Assembly: GCA_002794785.1 (NCBI GenBank)
Contig: NBBA01000022.1
Span: 1-64,000 of the forward strand
DNA length: 64,000 bases
Origin: Coniferiporia sulphurascens
Lineage: Eukaryota; Basidiomycota; Agaricomycetes; Hymenochaetales; Hymenochaetaceae
Direction of reading: 5' to 3'
A model generated the notes under the pieces. It was not told where the DNA came from. It saw nothing but the letters and a program-made list of their open reading frames with translations, and searched no databases. Positions 9,719 to 21,071 of the stretch are shown piece after piece (positions within the stretch are counted from its first letter, which is position 1; each line of letters begins with the position of its first letter). Made by a program: the position numbers and the translations under genes.

Positions 9719-10239
9719 CCAATGAGCTCTGGCCGTTAAAAAAATATCAGTAGCGAGGAAACGCGCCCGTCGCTCCAAAAGCGGTAGGGAACCCCCTTTC
9801 AAAAAAATGTGAGAACAAGAGGGAAAGTGAGAGGGAGAAAAGGGACCAGAAATGTAAGTTATTATGAAACAACACAGGTTGGGGGGGATCAGGGATGGAG
9901 ACGGGCAAAAGGAGGGGGTGAGCAAAAATGACAAGAGGTGAGACAATACGGGATTCTCGCATTCAGGAAGTGAGCATGCGTATTCGGGGGATGGTAGAAG
10001 GGGAGGGGGAAGGGGGGGGGAGACGCAAAGGAGGGTGTAGTACAGAGTAGCGATCTTGTAACAACCGGAGCCCAGAAAAAAAAAGACCGGATGAGGCTTA
10101 AGTACAATTAGACGGCAATAGGTTCAGCGCCCAGTCGGTGGAGGGGTTCACGACGTAAGGTTTGAGTTCTGCGGCAGAAGTGGCGAGCGAGGCAAACTGA
10201 AAGAATCTAGGATTCGATCAACAAGTAATTAGGGCGATC

Positions 10240-12713
10240 TCAGACCGGAACGGGCAAAGCAACGAGTGTGCCCGTGATCGCCCCACCCAATAGAGCGGCG
10301 AGTGTACCTGCGCGCACAACGATCTCCCACTGCGCGCGCGCCACCACCGGCTCAAGGACACGTGTGACCGGCCCAAAAGCAGGCGTACGCTGTGCGGCCG
10401 CACATCGCGTGCGCCAGCCACGTCCCTTCTCACACGAGTTGCGCCAGGGGAAGATAGAACGCGGGGGGTCAACAGGGCCTTTTGCCCAAGGATGTGAAGA
10501 CACTGCAGAGGGACATGAGGTACCAGGGGATAGGAAGGGCGAGAGGAGGGAAAAGATGAGCGAGATTAGGCGGTTGGAAGCGACACTTCCTCCAGAGCCT
10601 TTCTCATATAGGGCAGAAGTGGCGTTCACAGGTGTGTCCAGCTGGTACTCGTAATCCTTTTCGTCCAATATTACACTTCCTTCTGTACCACTGCCAAAGC
10701 TGTGACCTCCGGGAGCGGTCTCACGAATAGGAGCGCCACGCGTCAGGGCCGGGAGTGCATCAAAGTCAAACGGACCAAGTGGCAACAATGGCGGCCTGCT
10801 TTCCTCGGTACGCTCGCCGTCCGCTGCCGACAAGCCAGCCTCCAGATCTTGTTCCTCTGTGCGCCCCGTGCGCCGGGACCCGCACCGAGTCGTGCTTGCC
10901 GGGCCGCAATCTGCGCCAGCACCGACGGGGTCTGCGGACGAGTACGGAAACGCAGGAATGAATGACGCGGTCTGCGTAGTCGTAGAGGCTCCTGTTATGC
11001 TTGGTCGTGCGAGATGCATCCGGGGCGCCGTCGCGCTTGCATGCTCCGCGCGTGCACGCGCACTCGCACCAGCGGCCATAAGAGCGAGAGCGGCACTGAC
11101 AACGGCGGGGTCTGCCTCGACAGCTTCATCAGGCGGAGCCATTGCCGGTGAAATATATATCCCAAGTTCGTCTGAGCCATCATCCTCATTCCCATCTCCG
11201 TCCTCGTCTGTGCTATCCACACTATCGTCCCATTCCGATCCTTCGTCGCTCAAAGTGTCCGCTATCACGGGAACGCTCGGGGCGAGCGAGCGAGTCTCCG
11301 TGTTGTCTTGGTTTTGGTCGTCCCGCACCCAGTGTACAAGGCTCGGCGTGACTGCGTGGCTCTTGAGCGAGGAGATTGAGATTGTATGCAGCGTCGTATC
11401 TGCGCTGACACCAGCGCTAGCGTCGCTCATACTCATTGAAGTCTCCGTTCCCGTGGCGGTATAGGACGATGTACCCGCTGTCAGCGCCGGTGTCGATGAA
11501 GCGCTCGGGCGTGTGGGAATACGAATGGATATTTTCGGTGGGGCGGTCAGGGCACGCACTGGACGGGTTGGCACAGCGATCGAGACGGTCGGCATAGCAT
11601 GCAGAGAGTGGCCGTGCTCGATGTAGTTCCTCTGTAGATGCATCACCTCCACCGACGATGCAGGCAAGGGCGGGCGATCGAGTTCGAATCTACGCGGAAG
11701 TAGAAGCGGTCAGCTCTATATTTAGACCAGAGTGGAGCTAATAAAAAAAGAAAAGTACCTCCGAAGCTGACGCAAATCGCCAAATATGTATATCATCATG
11801 CATACACCGCGCAGGCTGGCAATAAGGATTGTGAGGCCGACCCAGAGGGCGGGAAAAGCGGAGAAACGTTCCCATCTGTTCTGCTGTTTGGTGAAATTTA
11901 TGGCGAGGGGAGGAATGGAGCCGGCGAGGGTGATGAAAGTGCCCATGCATATACCGCATGCCGCGCGGTAAGAGCCAACGTTGATGTACGCTGCGCGGAC
12001 GAAGCGGCGGAGGGAGACGTCGAGGCAGGCCTCAATGTGCGCCCTGAGCGGGGCAAAGACTGCTGGATCCGGGTGTGGGGAGAGGGCGGACGGGGCAGCG
12101 AGAAAAAAAGGCGAGAGGAGTTCGGGCGGAAGCATAAGTTCATAGGGGGAGGCGGGAGCAAAGAAGGTCTCGCGTGCACGTGCAAAGAAGAGAGCGAGAG
12201 GGGGCGAAGTGTGGGCGGCCCAGGCGACGCGGTATGAGGGCGAGCCATTACCGGCACGGGCAGCGCGCTTTGCCTTGCGCTCGCGTGCACGAACCTTTGC
12301 CATCCACTGATCGTAGCGTGCGGCATATTCACGCAGCCAGAGGACAAAGTACAGATTCTCCGGACATTGCTCGACAAACAGCAGCCACTCCTCAAAGTCC
12401 TTGAGGGACAGCGGTGGCAGGTGTTTCCGGTCGAGAACGTCCTCGAGTGTGACGTCAAAAATGGGGGTGACTGGAACGGGTAAGCTTAAGTGGCGCGTTC
12501 TGGGTGGAGAGTGAACGACTCACGGCCGAAGGAGCGGACCTTGCCCACTGCGCGCGGAGGGGCACATAGACGGCGCTGTAAACATGGTTAAAAATGAACA
12601 ATAAGCGAGAAGGAGAGACGAACGGGAAGGGTGAGAAAGCCTCGGAGGGAGAGACGAGAAAGGCGCGGCTGGGTCTGGACGGACTGGGCGAGCGGGGAGA
12701 CGGGGGCAGCCAT
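10240..12713 (-). CDS. RGS-domain membrane protein, Rax1-like
   Basis: Model: complement(join(10240..11689, 11759..12470, 12524..12575, 12624..12713)), 767 aa. The RGS-like domain spans about residues 60-200 (opening LSLKDFEEWLLFVEQ, PENLYFVLWLREY). Two hydrophobic helices follow near 214-238 and 255-281. A long Ser/Thr/Asp-rich insert then leads to a C-terminal Gly/Ala-rich helix (735-765). RGS followed by membrane helices is the layout of yeast Rax1, a bud-site protein; other fungal RGS proteins damp G-alpha signalling. Introns of 48, 53 and 69 bp keep the frame; the first two rebuild VGKVRSFG joined to LTPIFDV. The start could lie 32 codons upstream at 12809. The low-complexity tail might hide another intron. 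Confidence 0.8.
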
Positions 12714-13488
12714 GGAGGGGAGGGACGGGAGGGAGGGAGAGCGCCAGACGGCGGTTGGCCAGAGCGAGGGGCATTTTGAGTGACTTGAGGACCCTACGCC
12801 TGGGGGCACCCGGGTACCCGAACAGCACTACTCGACAGGGAAGCCCATACCCTGTCACCCCCGTCACAGCCCTTCGCCTATCTTCTCGTCCAATTAATTG
12901 TTTAATTAGAAGCGTCGCTCCCAATCGGGCGCGGATTGGGACACACGCACCGTCACGTCACGTCTTACCAGAGTCAAAAGTGCTAAAACACCGTAGATTC
13001 TCTTCCGCCTCATGCCGCGAATCTCCGCCTTGTCACTTCTCCGACCTCCGGCTCGTCACGTGCATGCCCCCTGCGAATCTCCCTCCACTCCAGATTCCTT
13101 TCCCTCCGCGTACTGGCTCCTCCCCGGGGTTCGTCATTCTGCTGTTGCGGTACGAGACGCTACACCACCCCGTGACACGTCTTTGTTTCCTCACCTTTCT
13201 GTGGCGTTCAAGAGACGCGGCCTTGCCGCCCGTCCTGGCATTTCAAATCCCATCCTGGGACATATGGTGCACCACCTGCCGCTGACTTACTTCCGCGGGA
13301 AATGCGCATGGCGCGGCTTGCGTCTCCGGCCTAGCCGATCGCGTTGCTGCTGCGTCTGCCAACGGTCTACGCGACCCTGCATGAAGATCTCGCCCGACGT
13401 CCGTACCCGCCCAACCTCGCTCCCGGGACCATTCATGCTCACTTAGGCTTCTATTCCCGACGGGCTAAGTATACTAGACCACATCAGG

Positions 13489-13532
<44 letters not shown>

Positions 13533-14142
13533 GTCTTATTCAGTCAAGCGCCCGCAGGCGCGCGACTGCTTGTGCATTCCTGCGCTTTTTCTGTTCTTCC
13601 CGGCAAGCGTCCTTTTCACGGAAGCATGCCGCCGGGATGACCGAGGGGGTCTAATTAGTACTAGTACGGATCGAGGACCCTTGATCGGTGGCGCAGAACC
13701 ACCGCGCCCTTACGCCACGGCCAATGCGATTTTCAAGAACTAGGACATGTTCCTACTAGCCCCTAATCTAATTGTTACAGTTTGAACTTCAAGTCAGATT
13801 CTAAATACACCGATCCCGTTCTTCCCCTGGACGGTGGACCCGCTTCCAGTCTTCAGAAACACCACTTGTACATATATGCTGTGGATTTCCCACACCTCCA
13901 CTCGTTATCTTTCAGGAAGATGTTACACTTTGGATCTGCCCAAGCTTGACAGGATCGACTGGAAGCCCATCCTACTGTATGCGCTCTCAGATCTCGTGCG
14001 GCGATTCTTCACGCCCAAACTGTTCGATTAATGTTTGCTGCTATCTGATCAATATAGACATCTAAGATTGAGCAGTTAATACATAACCAAACTTTGTATG
14101 GTTCGAAGTTAATCCTATTGCAGCGGTGCGCATACAGCCTTG
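12714..14142. other. Intergenic with TC microsatellite, no gene seen
   Basis: About 1.4 kb upstream of the Rax1-like gene and downstream of the amidohydrolase. It has pyrimidine-rich sequence on the plus strand and a (TC)19 tract. Open frames here are short and lack recognisable protein character. Confidence 0.5.
13493..13530 (+). repeat. (TC)19 microsatellite
   Basis: A perfect dinucleotide repeat of about 38 bp. Confidence 0.9.
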
Positions 14143-15731
14143 TCACGACTTTCCAGATACCCACCGATGCGCTTTTCTCCACGCCACGACCTTCCCATCT
14201 TTGACAGTCGTCCGGTCGTAGCAAGGATCCAGAGCGGAAGACTGAACAGTAAAATTATCGTGGAGGATGACAAAATCTGCCGCTGACCCAGCGCAAGTGA
14301 CGAAGCTGGGAGCGGCAAAGTCCCCAATCGCGTGTCGAGAGTCAATTGAGACTGCCTCCTGCACAAGTAAAGACTTCAGAAAAAGGAGCGTTAATATAGC
14401 TAGAATCTTACCACGAGATGCCTGCACCCGCTCGCCGTCCCGTCCTGGTACAGAGCGACACCCAGCGCGCACAGACCAAGCGGGTCAGGCGCGCCCTGTG
14501 GCGTGAACGCGTTCCCGACGTTATTAACCGCCATCACCACACGCAGCCCGTACTCCGCACGCAGCCTGCACACATCCAGCGTCCCACGCGGCAGCACCGT
14601 GCGCCCCCGGCCCATCATGTACACGTCACTCTGCGGCAAGCCCACAAAGAACACGGGGAGGTCCCCGATGCGCACACGCAAGTCGCGCAACTGCGCCTCG
14701 GAAAAGAGCGTGAGCCGCGTCGCGTGCCCGACAACGACCGTCCGCTCGGGCATGCGCTCCGCCCAGCGGAGCTGGTGCAGCTGCGCAAGGAGGTAGTAAA
14801 TTAGCGGTGCAGAGTCCGCGTCTGCAGAATCCGGCAGCGGAGCGAGGTCGTAGTCGAGGTGGAAGTCTGCGTGTAGGCCGTGTTGGATTGCCAGCGCGAG
14901 GATGAAGCGGATATTTGCGAGTTGCTGTGCTCGTGTGCGCTCCACGTAGGGCGCGGAGCCGACGGCGGAGGAGAGCGGGGCGCGTCGTGCTAAAGCTTCT
15001 GTGAAAACAGACGCATTCGTGCCTGGAATAACCTCTTCCGGCGCGTCGAATATAGGATCCTGCATAAACACTAAGAAGCAAAAACACTTGACGCGGTGTA
15101 CAAATTAATACAGGAAATAATCATGACAAAACCCACCTGAAATATGGATATCGCAGATCCCAGACCACGCGTCCTTGAGTCTGAACCCGACGTCCAGGCA
15201 CATCTCGCCCACCGTCTTGTCGACCTCGACGTGCGCTCTCATAGAGGTGACACCGGCCTCGACGCTCGCGCGAACGAGCCTGTCGCCGCGAGCGTAAAGG
15301 TCCCCAGCGTTATCTTTGAACGTCGCCTTCACGTCCGAGGTGACCCTCAGAGCCTCCCGGAAGTCCCTGGGTGCTGCACGTCTAGAATTGTTCTCTTCAT
15401 GAGCGAGGAAAGACGGTACCCGGTAGTCAGTGGCTCCCCTCGGTCAAGAATGTAGCATTTGTCCAGATGGATGTGCGAGTGACAGAGGCTGAGAGGGGGA
15501 TAGCCACAGGATGCTAATCAGCAGATGGAAGCTGGCACTGGGCACCGCTTACGAGGGAAGCAACAGCCCGCCCCTTCCATCAACGCTGTTGGCCTTCGCC
15601 TTGATCTCCGGATCCGCACCTGCCTCATCGGTCGTATCTAGCACTTCTACGACCTTGCCACCTTCGCAGCGGACAGTGTACATCCGCTGATCATCCTGCG
15701 GAAGACGAACGTTGTATATTTCAAAGACCAT
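14143..15731 (-). CDS. Cytosine-deaminase-like metal-dependent amidohydrolase
   Basis: Model: complement(join(14143..14358, 14412..15070, 15137..15366, 15420..15488, 15553..15731)), 450 aa, the usual size for this family. The start of the TIM-barrel metal site is seen as HSHIHLDK at residues 63-70, assembled across intron 1. Further candidate metal or catalytic positions are MRAHVEVD, HADFHLDYD and VVVGHATR. Four introns of 53-66 bp keep the frame. The family hydrolyses cyclic amidines and amides such as cytosine, creatinine or related pyrimidines; the substrate here is unknown. The protein has no signal peptide, so it is probably cytosolic. Its neighbours on the right, DLH and Dabb, hint at a small catabolic group. 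The start at 15731 is the first ATG of the frame and gives a normal N-terminal beta-sandwich. Confidence 0.85.
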
Positions 15732-15825
15732 GAAAATCGAAGAGGATTGACGATGTCCTCATCGGACAGAAGGGCTTTCGGATCTGCAGAGGATCACGTA
15801 AGCATGATTATACCGATGGGTTCTA

Positions 15826-16374
15826 AACCTCCCATAACGGATGGAGGTCGGTGGAACACAAAAATATCCGTTATGGGAGGTTATCCCACTATGAGAGGTC
15901 CGAATTATTATGTAATTAGTTATAGATTTTTTTCAAAAGCATGCTTGGGTGAAACAGCAGTACAGTATTCATTTCTCTGAGCAATGAACAAGCCAGGTTC
16001 TTTCGTTGTGGACCTGCAGCCTGCCAACAAAGAGACTGCCAGCATTGTGAAATGAGATCCAAACTAGGATTTGGGGAGTGGGAATAATGCTAGGCCTCCG
16101 AAAGGGGTATGTGGTTGGATTTTTTGAGTATATGATGTCACTGCCCATCTGTTATGCTTGGTGGAAGGACACAAAAGCAAACAAAAAGCAATACAGACTT
16201 GCAATTTTGGACCAATAACCTCCCATAATGGATAAAATTTTGCCATTTGGCTATCCGTTATGCATTAAAAGATACATCCGTATAGGGATTTCGTGACTAC
16301 CAACTTGGTGGAAGCCCCAAACTACCCATTATGGGAGGTTATTCCATTATTAGAGGTACCCGTTATGGGAGGTT
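15826..16374. mobile_element. MITE-like non-autonomous DNA element
   Basis: A 549-bp AT-rich non-coding segment is bounded by perfect 15-bp terminal inverted repeats: AACCTCCCATAACGG (15826-15840) and its reverse complement (16360-16374). Three internal near-copies of the same motif lie at 15868-15883 (inverted), 16216-16231 (direct) and about 16325-16340 (inverted). They form subterminal repeats, such as transposases often bind. No transposase is encoded. A target-site duplication is not evident, so the superfamily is not assigned. The element sits between the divergently transcribed amidohydrolase and DLH genes. Confidence 0.7.
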
Positions 16375-16432
16375 CGACCGCATATACTTGCGGCATTTGT
16401 AGACGGCACGACGCCGAGAGGAAACGCAACGA

Positions 16433-16541
16433 GTGTGCGATTGGTTCCTGTATTTAAGAAAAAGTCAGGCCTAGTTTAAATGTGTGCGATTGGTTCCTGT
16501 AGACTGTATGTAGTTAAGAAAAAGCCAGGCCTACTTTAAAT
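16433..16541 (+). promoter_or_regulatory. Duplicated promoter block with inverted CCAAT boxes
   Basis: Two adjacent direct copies (16433-16481 and 16482-16541) each hold GTGTGCGATTGGTTCCTGTA, an AAGAAAAAG tract, CAGGCCTA and TTTAAAT. ATTGG is an inverted CCAAT box. The second copy has about 10 extra bases in its middle. The block ends 59 bp before the DLH start codon, so it probably is the core or proximal promoter of that gene. Confidence 0.65.
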
Positions 16542-16600
16542 GCACCCTCCACATCCCGTTCGTCCCCAGCAGTTAACGTCAACTCCCGCCACTGACCACG

Positions 16601-17741
16601 ATGAGCTTCACGTTCTGCGAGAACTGCATACAGGGGAACGTACTCCCCGGAGAGCCGAAGGGGTCGATGCAAGACGGCGCGTACTTCGCTCCTGGAGCCG
16701 ACAAGACCAAGGCTGTCATGCTCTTGACCGATTTGTTCGGCCTCCCGCTCATCAATTGCAAGATCATGGCTGACCAGCTGGCTGAGCAAGTCGGCTGTGA
16801 CGTATGGGTCCCTGACCAGTTCAACGGTGCGTAAATCCCCCTTTGTGTCTTACGGACAAATATTCCGACGTGTGTGAATTTCCGTAGGCTCGCCGCCGTT
16901 CGCCCCGACAGAGTTGGACGGTGTCATCCCCCATAAGCCTGGGATGAAGATGGCGTTCTCCACGAAGCTATACTTTTTCTGGAATATCCTGAAACGCGTG
17001 CCCAACTTCATAAGCAACCGACCCTCTGTTACCGACACGCGTATCCAAACGGTTCGTAGGACCCCATCAATCCCTCTGACACCCCTTGCCTTTATGAATA
17101 TATTTTCGTGCAGTTCACAACACAGCTGAAGGAGAAAAAGGGATACACAAAGATCGGAATTGTTGGGTAAGTAGTCTTAAGCTTGCACACGCACATTTCC
17201 CTAAGACTTCGAATACACTAGATATTGCTGGGGAGGTGAGCGAACTTGCTGCAATACTATACATTTGCTAACACCCTGTACCGGCGCAAGGTTCAACTGG
17301 TATTAGACTCGCTTCAACGGGGCTCGTCGATACTGCTGTTATCGTCCACCCTGGCCTGTGCAATGCTAAACAGATAAGAGCGATGAAAACCCCAACTGCT
17401 TGGCTCTGTGCAGAGGGTAGCATCACTTTATTTCGACCCGATTATGCGTCCCTACTCATGAACTCCTCTATTAGAGGATTCGTCATTCGGCCCTGAGCTT
17501 CGCGCCGAAGCAGAGGCAATCTTTGCCGCCCGCAAGGACAAGTCAGACTTCCTTGCCTACGAGTTCCGCGAATACAAAGGTGTGTTTGTCCCGGGCTTTT
17601 AGCTCGCGTGTACTAATTGTGTGTGTTTCAGGCACCGTGCACGGTTTCGCTGCGCGTCCAGAGCTCAGTATTCCAGAAATTAAGGAAGGATTTGAAAAAG
17701 CCTTTGAAGCGACCATCAGCTGGTTTAAGCAGACCCTTTGA
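16601..17741 (+). CDS. Dienelactone hydrolase family protein
   Basis: Model: join(16601..16826, 16888..17051, 17114..17166, 17222..17235, 17291..17416, 17475..17579, 17632..17741), 265 aa, close to the family norm of about 250. It is an alpha/beta hydrolase. The nucleophile Cys150 sits in GYCWG, rebuilt across a 14-nt exon; the acid is probably the Asp in EEDSSFG (residue 196); the catalytic His233 is in TVHGF. In bacteria the family opens dienelactone in chloroaromatic breakdown; fungal members hydrolyse diverse lactones and esters, and the substrate here is unknown. No secretion signal is seen. The gene follows a duplicated CCAAT-containing promoter block and converges with the Dabb gene, with 61 bp between stops. 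Confidence 0.88.
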
Positions 17742-17802
17742 GCTGTAAGTTGAGAATCCTGGATTCTCTGTTGTGCAAATGGCTATTTCTATATTTCATA
17801 TC

Positions 17803-18280
17803 TTACACCTTTATGTCGAAGATAAGTTTGTCTAGAAGCATGTCTTAACGCCAGTGTTGACTATGCAGATACCCCTTCACTTACCTCCTGTTTGTTCCGC
17901 CGTAGCACGTTGATATTCCCTGTGTGGGGTGGCATTTGAATATATTGCCAGGTCATCTTCGTTATCGAATTTCATGATCACCCCTGTAAATGTTCCGTCA
18001 GATGTAGGCGCAGCTACTTCGAAACTAAGCGTATGCAATTCGAAGACTAACCATCATCCCAACCGCCATCCTTGACATGAGGGACTTTCTCCCCGCTGAG
18101 CAGCTCTCGGATCTGAGGGATAGTCGATGCCAGCGAGGTGATGCCATTCTTCCACTCTTGCTTCTGAGCGGGGGTAGCGCCAGCGATGTACTTAATTAAT
18201 ACTAAACGAAGCGCATTATCGTTACGTGTCTGCGTTCATATCAGATGCATTAATTCTGTACCTATGTGGTAAATCGCCAT
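17803..18280 (-). CDS. Stress-responsive A/B-barrel (Dabb) domain protein
   Basis: Model: complement(join(17803..17831, 17885..18016, 18052..18201, 18262..18280)), 109 aa, normal for a single Dabb domain. It begins MAIYHIVLIKYIAGATPAQK, the typical first strand and helix, continues with GVIMKFDNEDDLAIY, and ends in DKLIFDIKV. Exons 1 and 4 are only 19 and 29 nt. Intron 2 is only 35 nt (GTTAGT...CGAAG), the least certain junction, but it restores the frame. Dabb proteins are small dimeric barrels; some are cyclases or dehydratases and many are stress-induced. No active-site call is possible. It converges tail-to-tail on the DLH gene. Confidence 0.8.
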
Positions 18281-18459
18281 GAGTATCGTTTAGCGTTGCA
18301 GCAGCGTCGTCTCTGGGAAAGAGTCTTCGGAGGCTGATCATGATTGAGCGTTGCTTGCTGACTGTATGCACCCAGTCACCCTCGTGTCGATCCTGAATCC
18401 GGAAAAGGCAACCTCTTGCCATACGCAACCGCGCTCGTGTACTTTTGCAACAAACGACA

Positions 18460-19777
18460 ATGGACCAGCAAGAGCGCATTCAGGCAGCATCAAAGTTCCT
18501 ACTGCAATCGCCCCCGGGAGAAATCAACGATGTACTCAATGGTACGCCCGCTCTGGACCTTTCCTCCCCTCACGCAGGGAACGACGCGTCACTGACGTCC
18601 ATCGATGCCGCGGCGTAGACGTGCGCGACATTATCTCGGACGACGAGGCGCTCCAGGCTGGCGTGCTGCCTTCTCTACAGGAGTACAATCTAGAGCAATT
18701 CATCACCGCCGACGTACCCGGTTGCGATCATCAGGCGCGCGCTACTCCGTTTTCTCATTTGTGCGACTCCGGTTCTGACATTCTGTCTGAATGCTATGCC
18801 TGTTTTATCGTACAGGTCATAGTCAGCGAGGCAGGTCGTGTTGCCACCGCAGAGGGCGACCAGCAGCGCTTTCTCGACCCGCGGTCAAAGACGACGTTCG
18901 TGTTTGACCATCTCAGATTGGTAGGAGCCCCTGTATCGAGCGCGAGGAGAAATTCCGATCCTCAGCTGCAGTTATTAGGAAGCGTCGGATCCGCAGCCAT
19001 ACGAAGTTGATGAACGTTCCGAGTCGCTTCGGTGAGTCTCCGAAGGTTTCCAAAAACGTGAATTTGCACTGATGGCGGCCGTAGCTCTGCTTTAGAAGCT
19101 GCAACGACGGATTACCTTTCAAACCATTTCCCCGATGGTGTCACGACTGTTCTTTCCACTCCGGACTCGACGAAAAAATACATTATACAAATCGTGGCAA
19201 ACAAGTATAACCCGCAAAACTATTGGTTCGTGGGAATGCAATGTGCGCATATGCGTTCTCCATCCTTAATTTGAATTTTGTAGGTCAGGCCGATGGCGCT
19301 CTGAGTACAAAATAGACTTGGATTCGAACAAAGTCGAGGGTAAAATTCTTGTCAATGTGCATTATTATGAACAAGGGAATGTATGTAACAGGTTTAATTA
19401 TCTTATTCATTCAAAATCTCACCCCGTCGTCAGGTCCAGCTTTCCACTTCACACGACTCCTCCTTCGCACTCCCTCCTACTGTTACTGCCTCAACCGCGC
19501 CGAAGCAAGCATCCGAGAAAATTCTCGCGCTCGTTGAGAAGGCAGAGGCCAACTACCAGATGGCGCTGAATGATGCGTACCAAGAGATGGGTGAGAAGAC
19601 GTTTAAAGGCTTACGGAGGGCTTTGCCTTTGACACGGCAAAAGTTGGACTGGGATAAGGTGAGGACGTCTCAGTCTTCGTCGTAGTGGCTCGCTGATCTT
19701 ACCTTCGCCATGTATAGGTGCTTGGATACAAGTTGGGTGCTGAATTGACTTCTAGCAGGGGGATCTTAGGACAGTAG
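18460..19777 (+). CDS. CAP1: F-actin capping protein alpha subunit
   Basis: Model: join(18460..18541, 18619..18734, 18816..18920, 18979..19031, 19085..19225, 19284..19380, 19434..19658, 19718..19777), 292 aa. The product caps actin barbed ends as a heterodimer with the beta subunit. Recognisable pieces in order: MDQQERIQAASKFLLQSPPG, QEYNLEQFITADVPG, FDHLRL, the strongly conserved YNPQNYWSGRWRSEY, HYYEQGN, and a C-terminal amphipathic helix ending GYKLGAELTSSRGILGQ (the actin-binding tentacle). Intron 2 appears to use a GC donor (CAG|GCGCGC), because no GT donor keeps the frame and family alignment. The 3' part was duplicated downstream at 21468-21813. Confidence 0.9.
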
Positions 19778-20232
19778 AGAAGAAGGATGATCGGGTGTGA
19801 TGTCCATCTTTTTGTGTAAATTAGAGGCAGATCCGTTCTTTACAGTCTATCAGATCGGTGTAATTATACTTACCGGCTACCACTTCCTTAGTGAATGAAA
19901 AAAGAACAATTCCGCGATTGGAATTTATCTTGAATGGTTGGAATTACACAGGATTTTTCGACTGGGCCGCCTCCAAATTCAAGAGTGGGATTGCCACGGA
20001 CAATCTATCCGCTCGCTCTACGCGTTATTTGTTTCCCTGGGCCGGCAAACAGACTACTCACACAGGCTCTCGGTTGTCCCCACAGAAGGGCTCCCGTGAG
20101 CTTCCTCGACTCAAAACTCAATGACGTCCTTCCGGAACCATCTCGTGCTCGGCATTGATGTTACTTTTCAAACTGTGTAATACTAATATCGGTTCGTCGT
20201 AAATTTCAACTACAAGATTGAGCATACATCTA

Positions 20233-21071
20233 CTATTTCATGAGAGGCGCGCACACATCCATGAGCCTCGACCACCTTCCCTCTCCACTACTTTTCAATT
20301 CCCTGTCGAACTCCTCATCTCCGATCGAGAGCTTCGCGGAGATGAGCGCAGAAGCGATGTGAAAATCGATGAAACTTGGGTAGCGCCCACAAAAGAACAG
20401 CTTATCGTCTCCCTCCGCGTTGTCGTCGATGAAAGAACTGGTTGTGTCCAGGGTAGTGCGCACTTTCTTCCATGCCTCCACCCTCGCCTCTCCTTCCGGC
20501 ATAATCTCCTCTAACTTCTTTCCAAACATAGCCTCACGAGCTCCTCGGAATCCTGGTTGGCCGACCTCCACTTGCCTCTTGTACATGCCATACACTATCA
20601 GCGGACGCATGGCAGAGATGATGGATTCCAGGGTGGAGTCGTACGCGAATGCTTGCAAGGCGCCCGTCCCTTTCGGGAACAGTGCCTTCTCGGGGTCGGG
20701 ATTTGGGTACGTCTCCTCGAGATACTTGATGATCTTGACGGAATCCGTCAGGCGGACAGGCGCTTCGGGATGCGTGAGGTCGACTATCGCGGGCATAGTG
20801 TATCGGAGAGAGCCATCCTCCCGCGTTTCGAGAGGGGGGATGCCAGCCTCGATACATGTCTGTTGAATGGTGGTGCCCGTGGACCAGACTGTTTTATAGT
20901 CCAGACGCTTGTAGTTCAGCACTAGCCTACAAGTAACGTCGTCTTGTATCAGTATCGAAGGACATAGAGTGCGCCTACGAATACTCACCGAACACGCCAT
21001 GTGTTGGGCGAGGTCGGCAGCCCGGGTATACGGGTCTCAATATCGTAGAAAATGATGTTCGTCTTGACCAT
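20233..21071 (-). CDS. Glutathione S-transferase, copy 1
   Basis: Model: complement(join(20233..20926, 20989..21071)), 258 aa. The N-terminal thioredoxin-like domain starts IIFYDIETRIPGLPTSPNTW, with Ser21 or Thr20 as a likely glutathione-activating residue. Then follow the cis-Pro region (MPAIVDL), the ESK-like motif (TDSVKIIKYLEETY) and an all-helical C-terminal domain (DFHIASALISAKL). The layout fits the etherase-type or related GST classes that are expanded in wood- and litter-decay basidiomycetes; the class is inferred. The probable role is cytosolic detoxification of electrophiles or lignin-derived aromatics. The gene is the upstream member of a duplicated pair; copy 2 has identical exon lengths (83 and 694 nt). 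Confidence 0.9.

Larger units (their letters stand above)
8097..10239. other. Gene-free repeat-rich interval
   Basis: About 2.1 kb without a convincing coding region. It holds a tRNA-like SINE candidate (8401-8500), a hexanucleotide array (8919-8972), an imperfect direct repeat (copies near 8694-8730 and 8765-8795, both around CTTAAGTCC), low-complexity CCAGGA-type repeats near 9090-9140, and a G-rich tract on the plus strand from about 9680 to 10020. Confidence 0.6.

Noticed and set aside
12755..13446. Coding region upstream of the Rax1-like gene
   Set aside because: Frames are Pro/Arg/Ser-rich by composition alone, lack motifs and splice logic, and lie in a pyrimidine-rich region next to a TC microsatellite.
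20380..20925. Long plus-strand open frames opposite GST copy 1 (and the same opposite copy 2)
   Set aside because: They mirror the minus-strand coding sequence, contain no domains of their own and are explained by codon bias of the real gene.
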